Source of the DNA: Aphrocallistes beatrix
Lineage: Eukaryota > Porifera > Hexactinellida > Sceptrulophora > Aphrocallistidae
Direction: 5' to 3'
DNA length: 64,000 nucleotides
Assembly (NCBI GenBank): GCA_963281255.1
Contig: OY725492.1
Coordinates: 62,001-126,000 of the forward strand
Within the stretch, counting starts at the first letter, position 1, and each line of letters begins with the position of its first letter. The position numbers and the translations under genes were made by a program. Shown here piece after piece: positions 58,401 to 64,000 of the stretch. The notes below the pieces were generated by a model that searched no databases, had not been told where the DNA came from, and saw only the letters and a program-made list of their open reading frames with translations.

Positions 58401-59857
58401 GTGGTGACGCCGTTCTGTTGTTCAAATTGAGTATTGATGTAGTTGTTCACGCCCCCGGATAGCACATGGTCAGGACAAGCCCCGTTATACGTGCCACTAG
58501 ATATTGCACATTGTGATCGAATGGTCAGGTCATAGTCTGTGCAGTTGACTTGTCCAATGGTGGTATATTGGCACACTACTACATCCGCATTAGGCGCCAT
58601 TGAGGTGCCAGTATTACTAGCGCTGAGTCCGAACGCGACGTAACTATTAGCTTCAATATCGCAGGAGCGAAATTTGAATGTTACCAAACTGTTTGCAGAG
58701 TCGTAGAGATATTCGAGACGAAATTTGCTAGTTGTGCTCAAATCTTTACACTGGAAACCAAGGACAGGGGTATCAGTGTTGGTTTTGCATCTTGTAGGGC
58801 AGTTGGAACAACCGAAATCACTGCTGAAGCGTACATCACCAAAGTTCGCTGATGCCTGGACACAGTACAAGCTGATAAACTCTGTGTTACACACGTCGTA
58901 CTCAGCTGGGAGCGTTATAACAACGTTAGCGTTAGTTAGACTTCCGAGTTTAGTCAAACTTCCAGTTTGATCAGGGACGATGAACCCATTCGAGAAAGTA
59001 CTAGTGGTACCACTCCAGTACCATGTTGCAGGTGCAGTCCCATCGAAATTAACGTTTTTAAATCCTATCGTCGTGGGTCCCAATACATACACTTCAGCAG
59101 ACACCTGGTGCCGCGGAGGAGTGAATCCTAATGACACAGGTCCAAACGTGGTGCTGCAACTAAAAGAGTCAGCGGCTACGACAGGTATGTTTACATGGCC
59201 AAATGATACCGTAAATGCTTCACACCAGACCGAGAGAGACTGGAATACAGTGTCAGTGTATTCTGGGGGTATGGTCACATTAACGTCTACATTGTAAACA
59301 TTGATCACTCTACTGTATGCACCGTTATTTCCTGCGATCTTGCCTGACGCTGAAGGAGTTGTGCTGGTGCCAAGCCAGAAGTAGGCAGCTGGTGCACTCC
59401 CATCTACATCTAATCCGGCAACGAAAAAACGCCTAGCAGAACGATCAAGAAACACATGACCGTCTAAAGCATGAAGTGTGTTCCCGCTTGGTCTGCCGAA
59501 CCTGCCTAAGTACTCGGCATTGCAAGGAATGTACACATTATTCGGCACTTGAAAATTTACGAGCAAATTATTGCTTGCAACAGTACGGATTTCTATGGTT
59601 GGAGTAGTCAATAGATTCCCATTCGCATTTACCACCATACTTACTGAGGATACGGCTCCACTAGTCGTTCCATTCACTCCAGAATTGCCCTGTATAATGA
59701 GCGCTTCGGAAGCAGTGAATTCGAAGAGAAAAATGGAATTAGAATCGATGAGGTAAACTGTTCCACTGGTCCCACTTACACTCACTGTGCCAAGGCGAAG
59801 AAAACCGTGCGCGGAGATCAACTGTTGTAGAAGGAATAATGCTGCAAACAGCCGCAT
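55460..59857 (-). CDS. Third Skeletor-like protein with duplicated DOMON and cupredoxin domains, 1465 aa
   Basis: A signal peptide, three DM13-type domains (to about 355), DOMON 1 (about 365-545) and cupredoxin 1 (about 560-760) repeat the plan of the two neighbours. They are followed by a Thr/Pro linker, DOMON 2 (about 800-990), a second Thr/Pro linker, DOMON 3 (about 1025-1210), a third linker with a repeated T-Q-A-P-V-T-T-T-M unit, cupredoxin 2 (about 1245-1435) and a hydrophobic C-terminal tail. Each DOMON keeps S-M-x-P-N-A-D, and each cupredoxin keeps H-P-F-Y-L and Y-Y-Q-C-A-x-H. The copper loop of cupredoxin 2 reads E-L-H-G-G where cupredoxin 1 has R-L-L-G-W. The gene is 4.4 kb in a single exon. 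Confidence 0.85.
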   Translation of the reverse strand: MRLFAALFLLQQLISAHGFLRLGTVSVSGTSGTVYLIDSNSIFLFEFTASEALIIQGNSGVNGTTSGAVSSVSMVVNANGNLLTTPTIEIRTVASNNLLVNFQVPNNVYIPCNAEYLGRFGRPSGNTLHALDGHVFLDRSARRFFVAGLDVDGSAPAAYFWLGTSTTPSASGKIAGNNGAYSRVINVYNVDVNVTIPPEYTDTVFQSLSVWCEAFTVSFGHVNIPVVAADSFSCSTTFGPVSLGFTPPRHQVSAEVYVLGPTTIGFKNVNFDGTAPATWYWSGTTSTFSNGFIVPDQTGSLTKLGSLTNANVVITLPAEYDVCNTEFISLYCVQASANFGDVRFSSDFGCSNCPTRCKTNTDTPVLGFQCKDLSTTSKFRLEYLYDSANSLVTFKFRSCDIEANSYVAFGLSASNTGTSMAPNADVVVCQYTTIGQVNCTDYDLTIRSQCAISSGTYNGACPDHVLSGGVNNYINTQFEQQNGVTTYTTSRNIDTGDSHDRLFTPGTSQYVIWAKGGTFSSPINERWVLRHAPSNRATTQNPIQIDFATASSCAEAFECPTTTAAPVTPWEIPPLCVNSDNNDIFAAIGNTGGRQGYKGITGVDGWGIAWFLNGTLIPEVYVLRGTTVKFYVNGGDDASDSAAYHPFYLTSSEEGGIFSLFQANQPITETVYAGIDHNTATGAVANLTVGPYCEWVETQGIGDNFDTFEEYKATLTYTCSASGGAGQFEWTTDANTPDLVYYQCATHRLLGWKIHVVDSLASCWQSLGIATTNPTTVTTNPTPVTNNVTTPATTTAPPSFQCSDLSISNNVRVHYLYSSGNNTVTFKIQTCSLEANHYIAFGLSASNSGVSMVPNADVVVCYYTNEETAVCTDYNLASRSSCFSSGGTFDGACPDVQFASGVNNYVDTSFENRDGVTTFTTTRPVTSSDSEDTNFTPGTPQYVIWAKGTTFQGSGSIRWVNRHSSSNRASTGTPVQIDIGASSTCGLPLTCPTQAPTTSSAIVPTPVATPEPTSQPTTNTPSVTSPTPSFQCSDLSISNNVRVHYLYSSGNNAVTFKIQTCSLEANHYIAFGLSASNFGVSMVPNADVVVCYYTNEETAVCTDYNLASRSSCFSSGGTFDGACPDVQFASGVNNYVDTSFENRDGVTTFTTTRPVTSSDSEDTNFTPGTPQYVIWAKGMTFQGSGSIRWVSQHSSSNRASFVTPVQMDISATSTCNSPLTCPTQAPVTTTMTQAPVTTTMTQPTQIVPWTVAPVCINSDSIVSVTIGNSQSKVNGGNSLLDEVAWYIDGKLRPEIYVIRNTQITFTVNGGNDPTDTANFHPFYLTNSSKGGIIQLLNENKPVNETVYAGLEIQGNMAVDLTVGSLCKYAQTVQGENFNSFEEYQETLDFICYGDIVEGQLIWKPDDITPETLYYQCAQHELHGGKIHVVEDIAPCFQLQLGAGCIHVPLSLLIILAIVLTAFYSI
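56241..57470. repeat. 690-bp direct tandem duplication within the third Skeletor-like gene
   Basis: Bases 56241-56778 recur at 56931-57468. Between 56281-56775 and the copy 690 bp further on I count seven differences. The repeat encodes DOMON 3 and DOMON 2. The Thr/Pro linkers either side differ more than the domains. Confidence 0.9.
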
Positions 59858-60438
59858 TTTAGAAGATACAAAGATTTGCAGCTATCGAATAATGATACAA
59901 CATATAAAACAGTGCAGGGTATATTATAATATGTATACATATGCATAATTAATCAACTGCTTAGTCGTGGAATGTTATTGATAAAACTAATTAAATAATA
60001 CAAAGAAACGTTGCAGTGTTTGACTAATTTCAATAGAGTTCAAAATTGTTTTGGAATAACGAAGAAATTAGAATAATATGTGGTTAGTATACAAATTAAA
60101 CTCGGATCATCATTTCATAACTAACTATATTTCTTTTACGTATGGTTGTGCTAGCATGCTGGGATTCATCAATTTCAAGTGCAAATTTCTCGAATACATA
60201 GACTAACAATTTAGCATTAGAGTATTTTTACAGATAAACGCAATTGCAATAATTTACAAGAACTTATTGGAAAGTAGAGCCAAATGGAACTCTGTTGTAT
60301 TGAGATACTTAAGTCTGATATAGGACGTGAATAATGAATATATATATATTCCTGAGTTTATGATTTGCCAACCATCTTGAAACCATAAAAATGATATTCA
60401 ACTCGTGCTGCCACAAATCTGTCTGGTCAGTAGAAATC

Positions 60439-60516
60439 AATTGGAAATTATGGATATTAATTGGAAATTATGGATATTAATTGGAACCATTATGGATATT
60501 AATTGGAACCATTATG
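60439..60516. repeat. Short tandem repeat, 21-24 bp unit, about four copies
   Basis: Two copies of attggaaattatggatatta are followed by two copies with the inserted ccat form (attggaaccattatgga). It lies next to the putative terminal exon at 60512-60589. Confidence 0.75.
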
Positions 60517-60839
60517 GAGTGCTATAGTAAGGCGGAAGTGTATGCAAATCACATTTCTCAGGAAATGAAGTCGTGCTATCGTCTTCAAACTGTGCATTTA
60601 TTTCAGTATTCCTAAATGGCAGTAGAAAGTTATCTATAATTCGGGTCTAATCATTGTACAAGAAATCGACATTCACTCAATTAAAACTATCCTTAAATTA
60701 GACAAGCTAGCGAGCAGAAAAAGCAATCATACTTACTGGAATGGTTGGTTCACATATAGACGTCGGGCTAGGTAGGAGTCCGTAGGAGTTTAAATGTGGA
60801 TTCTGGCTTTGTTGCAAGAAACCTGCAAGATCATCAGTT
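60512..60839 (-). CDS. Two possible terminal exons of an unidentified minus-strand gene
   Basis: Segment A (60839-60737) is open, is preceded by TTCTTAG and ends at a good GTAAGT donor. Segment B (60589-60512) begins after ATGCACAG and ends in TAA. The two join in frame to about 59 residues that are polar and end L-P-P-Y-Y-S-T-P, a PPxY-type tail. I cannot find the upstream exons. They may be an alternative cytoplasmic tail for the Frizzled-like gene upstream, a separate small gene, or chance. Confidence 0.3.
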
Positions 60840-60941
60840 CTAAGAAAAGAGAAATAGTTGTCTGAAATCTATTTGCAATAGTCAGTTTAGAAAAAGAATG
60901 ATCATGATATAATGTTGCAAGATAAGCGAATAAACGTCACT

Positions 60942-61546
60942 ATGGCTGTTTCATATACGGACTCTGTCATAATTCCTAAACTCTCAGCTTTTCTCTTCAC
61001 TGAAATATCAAGGAAATACGGTAATGTGTATTTTTTACATTTGTATGAATTATTTCGTCAATTTAGAAAATGACTATATATTTTAAGATCATTTTTATCT
61101 TAAAAAATTCAATGGATGCATTTAAAAATGAAAAAAGCATAGATTCGCCAACGGTTTTAACGCCTCTTTGGGAGGGAAGTTTATTCGAGAAAGAACTACC
61201 ATTCGCGTACATACGGTATTAATTTTTTTAAATTTGCAAAAAGATAAAACATCAAAATTGTAAATATACCTGGAGTGGCAGATGTTGGACTGAAGAGATT
61301 TATCACGTTGGAATAGTTCAGCAAAATTAGCTCGCAAAATTCATTTTTGAAGTGTGAAATGCTAGGTCAAAATACTTTATATACTGACTTGATGTTATTT
61401 TTGTGAAACTGTGGTTTATCTATGAATATTATTATTAGGATCGATAGCATTTCATGTACAAGTCGAAATCGCTCTTGTCACCCCATTACTTAATGCTGCA
61501 TTCTCCGAGTTAGTTGGAGCGTTCAAGAAGCATCACAATAAATAAA
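60942..61546 (+). CDS. Possible small multi-exon plus-strand gene, incomplete model
   Basis: Three open segments look like exons. The first, 60942-61020, runs from ATG to a GTAATG donor. The second, 61143-61215, follows GCATAG in the matching phase. The third, ending in TAA at about 61546, follows TTATTATTAG at 61439 and encodes a helix-like end (T-P-L-L-N-A-A-F-S-E-L-V-G-A-F-K-K). That end is reminiscent of the last helix of COQ10/START proteins. The link between the second and third segments is not resolved. The opposite strand is also partly open here, so the strand is uncertain. Confidence 0.25.
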
Positions 61547-61682
61547 CTAAACTTGAATCTGGTGATAGCAGATAATAACCAGGCGAGGAAATGATTACTC
61601 AACTATTTTAGCAAAGAATAACACAGCAACAAGTATATTGTGTACAATTATCATGCTTCAGAATGTTGGAAGTTTAATCTAT

Positions 61683-63485
61683 TTAATTAGTTGAGCTAGG
61701 AATCTTGCTTGTCATTGAGTGTCCAGCTGTATGAACCTTGTCGAAACATCTTTTGAGGCCTTGTTTCCAAATATTCTTTGCTTCTTTCACACCCACAGCT
61801 ATCACGCCAATTACAGCCCATGCACAGAACGCAGAATCGGATAGGAAGCCTGTGAATGGGTAGTAATATTCAATATAGGTCTGTTTGCAACAGGCAGTAT
61901 TCTGGTCAAATACTGTTATGCAATGCAAATAGTCCGTCAAATATTCTTCGACCTGTCGAAACCCGAGTGCTAAACATGCATAATTGACAAGAATAAATAC
62001 TGTCAACAGAGAAAATGAGGTGCTGAAGAGTACAATTTGCCGCAATCGTTCCAAATACTCATCATTTGAGTTAAGTAAAGTCACTTTCACATGTCTCCTG
62101 TAAAGGATAGTGCCAAGAATCGTGAAGGCTGTCTGTGTGAGCAAAGAGAAGATCACGCCTGGGAAAAAGAAAGTGAACACCGTGACGTAACGGGACGGCA
62201 AACAGAAAATGGGCGCTGACTCAATTTCGTAGCCTTGGGTGGCACCGATCAAGACCACAAGTATGAACGGGATGCCCCAGCTTATAATGGACTGAGTTAC
62301 GTGTATCTTGGTTTGGTGTTTGAAGAAGCTATTCGCCTTCAGTGGGAACAGCATGACGTAGAGAATGTTGAATACGTCACAAATGTACCAGAACAGAAAA
62401 GTTAGGATGAAGAAGTGGAATATGGCGCCTAGAATATTTGAGAAAGTATAAACATTATTATCGATATACAAAGAATTCCAGCAACAACTCCATCACTTCT
62501 ATACGTAGTTCACCTTGAACATAACAGGGAATGGTTGGAGCCAGTCTTGAGATGAAGAGATCTGCACTGGTACAGTAGAATTCTTTTGGAGTTAAGCTGC
62601 CGATGAATATCATCAAACCTGGGGATGACATGGCATTTCTGATAATTTTGTAGAGAGATGAAAGACATTATTTAATAGATATATACCTTGTCCGATTACA
62701 CTTATCAAGAGATATAGTGATATAATGTGAGGGAACCGCCATCTATTTAAGAATTATTAAAAATATTTTTCTCAATACATGGCCGCAGGAAGCGATGCGG
62801 CTGGTTAGGCCATGGCAGTTCTAAGGGCGATAAGGTGGATGAGCCTTAACACTATGAGCTTCCTACGGCAATGCAATATCAAAACTCAGATCAATCTACA
62901 AGGATTAAGGGTAATACTCTATGAGTGCCCTCACAGTCTCTTGAGAAATAGCCAAGTAGAGGCTCCAATTACTCCAGTCAGCGTGGAAATGAGGGAAAGC
63001 AGAGGGACAGTGTATCTATGCAGGACGTGATAGACTTCTCCGCCTGGGTGCCATGCCAAGCACTCTGGGACACATTGACTACCATTGCTGAGGTAGGGCG
63101 AAGTGCAAGTAAAGTTGTTACTGTAGTTTCCTGCAATTATTTCATTGTGAAACAGTATTTTTAAAAATCTTACATAATATTAGGAAGTAGGATGTCCTTA
63201 CCACTCGCCACTGCTCTTATTGATGTAATGGCATATTCTAGTGAATGGTTAGCACACGCATCCTGGTTAAACACATCAGCAATCGTACTGTTAGCCTGAA
63301 GGGTCAGACGTAAAATTGATTTGTCTGTCTATTCAATGTTTTAGGCAATAACTTACAGAAACGTCGAATAAGTTGAGAACACCGTACACTACCACAAGAA
63401 TCGGAGTGATAAAGAGAGTCCAGACAAACAAAATCACCAACACACATACAATGTTGGCTACTGTTAGCTTTGTGCTAGCTTTCAT
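61683..63485 (-). CDS. Second Frizzled-like 7TM receptor without CRD, six exons, 441 aa
   Basis: Exons are 63485-63357, 63295-63202, 63130-62935, 62742-62687, 62618-62514 and 62428-61683, all with GT-AG introns of 61-192 nt and matching phases. The N-terminus is a hydrophobic segment (about 8-36) that could be a signal peptide or an extra membrane helix. The ectodomain has F-N-Q-D-A-C and S-N-G-S-Q-C-V-P-E-C-L-A. Seven helices follow, with W-R-F-P-H-I-I-S before TM2, F-W-Y-I-C-D-V-F-N-I-L in TM3, I-S-W-G-I-P in TM4, Cys-Cys before TM7 and K-E-A-K-N-I-W after it. Five splice sites correspond to the paralogue at 12488-17455. The extra intron (63201-63131) splits the ectodomain. Confidence 0.85.
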
Positions 63486-63822
63486 CTTTAAGTTGAGCAC
63501 ACTTTAATTATTATATTAAAGATTTATACTTTGTTTCTGTGCATAATTTGATCTTTAACCATGAGGACATCATAACATGATTACAATTTTTACGCTTTAA
63601 AATATTGAACTTTTGGAGATAACTGATCAAGATATAATTAGAGGATATTTTAGGATAATATCTTTCGGTTTATTCATTTTTACACGTAGCTCTGTGATTA
63701 CTTTGGTGGACTTTATTAATATGCAAAACGTCTTTTCAGTCTTTAGACTAATTGGCAGAAACAGCACAAAATATCTAAGTTTGTTACTATTTCTTTCTTA
63801 CAATAAATATAATCTTATTTTG
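63486..63822. other. Intergenic, about 337 bp, no feature seen
   Basis: This very AT-rich DNA separates the second Frizzled-like start and the terminal exon at the right edge. It probably holds the receptor promoter and that gene's 3' UTR. A plus-strand frame through it is AT-driven and unconvincing. Confidence 0.45.
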
Positions 63823-63978
63823 CTAAATATTGTTTGCAATGAGTTGATCTTGTTCCTTATCATGATTCCAACTTTCGCCAAGATTTCCAAGACATTTAAA
63901 GACAGCCACACACCCACTACATAAGAGTCCAATTCCTGTCCCCAGGAGCTCTAGAATACCGCCAAGAGGACCCAGGGT
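63823..63978 (-). CDS. Terminal exon of a minus-strand gene continuing beyond the window
   Basis: After an acceptor-like CAAATTAG there are 51 open codons ending in TAG at 63825-63823. The encoded sequence is protein-like, with a Gly/Leu/Cys-rich hydrophobic stretch (L-G-T-G-I-G-L-L-C-S-G-C-V-A-V-F) and a polar tail ending L-I-A-N-N-I. The DNA is more GC-rich than the flanking spacer. It could be the last membrane helix and tail of a membrane protein. Identity is not determinable. Confidence 0.4.
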   Translation of the reverse strand, partial: TLGPLGGILELLGTGIGLLCSGCVAVFKCLGNLGESWNHDKEQDQLIANNI

Positions 63979-64000
63979 CTAATTTGGGAAGGGACTTTTA

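Larger units (their letters stand above)
59858..61682. other. Longest gene-poor stretch, 1825 bp, with exon-like segments only
   Basis: This AT-rich DNA lies between the third Skeletor-like start and the Frizzled-like stop. A 21-24 bp motif (attggaa...ttatggatatta) is repeated four times near 60439-60516. Exon-like open segments are described as separate low-confidence entries. No complete gene could be assembled. Confidence 0.5.

Noticed and set aside
61122-61337. Minus-strand 71-codon frame
   Set aside because: Half of it is AT-rich filler. Only a 24-codon stretch before a GTATAT site looks exon-like, and it competes with the plus-strand model.
63613-63924. Plus-strand 103-codon frame near the right edge
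   Set aside because: It has an Ile/Leu/Phe/Asn composition expected from AT-rich DNA and overlaps a better minus-strand terminal exon.

Overview
This is a gene-dense nuclear segment from an animal genome. Recognisable products include a Trio/Kalirin-type RhoGEF, a GABA-B-type class C receptor, Frizzled-like seven-pass receptors, a TRIM-NHL protein, an Ig/FN3 receptor, CSN5, UBE2F, UBE2D, eIF2B-gamma, WDR75, FNIP and LAP1-type torsin cofactors. Genes lie a few hundred bases apart on both strands. Most are single-exon, and the introns that exist are mostly 49-200 nt with GT-AG ends. Compactness, intron poverty, CRD-less Frizzled-like receptors and DM13/DOMON proteins suggest a non-bilaterian animal. 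A compact sponge genome (glass sponge or homoscleromorph) is my best guess, but it is an inference and not shown by the sequence.

Layout. 1-3.1 kb: an edge-truncated Ig/ephrin-receptor-like/FN3 membrane receptor, then an ING-type PHD protein flanked by two related zinc-binding miniproteins. 3.4-7.0 kb: a plant-like alpha-galactosidase, a SIRT7-like sirtuin that has lost its catalytic histidine, and the CSN5 deneddylase. 7.2-12.3 kb: a TPR-SET protein, a coiled-coil/NHL-like propeller protein and a single-pass membrane protein. 12.5-17.5 kb: a five-exon Frizzled-like receptor whose two long introns contain three antisense genes (UBE2F-like, TMEM180-like transporter, small basic protein). 17.6-26 kb: PH protein, eIF2B-gamma, ankyrin protein, EF-hand protein and FNIP. 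26-34.3 kb: GABA-B-like receptor and a 1846-residue Trio/Kalirin-like RhoGEF in one exon. 34.8-41.9 kb: TRIM-NHL, EF-hand protein, a minisatellite, WDR75 and a LAP1-like gene. 42.4-45.3 kb: a second LAP1-like gene with tRNA-His in its intron, then a cluster of foldback and pogo-like miniature elements. 45.8-48.3 kb: UBE2D and an unrecognised His-rich protein. 48.7-59.9 kb: a head-to-tail array of three Skeletor-like proteins (DM13, DOMON, cupredoxin, GPI-like tail). 61.7-63.5 kb: a second Frizzled-like receptor that shares intron positions with the first. The right edge cuts another minus-strand gene.

Functional threads: NEDD8 conjugation and removal (UBE2F-like, CSN5), ubiquitin conjugation and ligation (UBE2D, TRIM-NHL), cell-surface signalling (Frizzled-like pair, GABA-B-like, Ig/FN3, RhoGEF), the nuclear envelope (two LAP1-like), and extracellular redox or matrix (Skeletor array). 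The genes are neighbours and not operons; several pairs are divergent with 100-200 nt between starts. I saw no CRISPR array, rRNA or long autonomous transposon.
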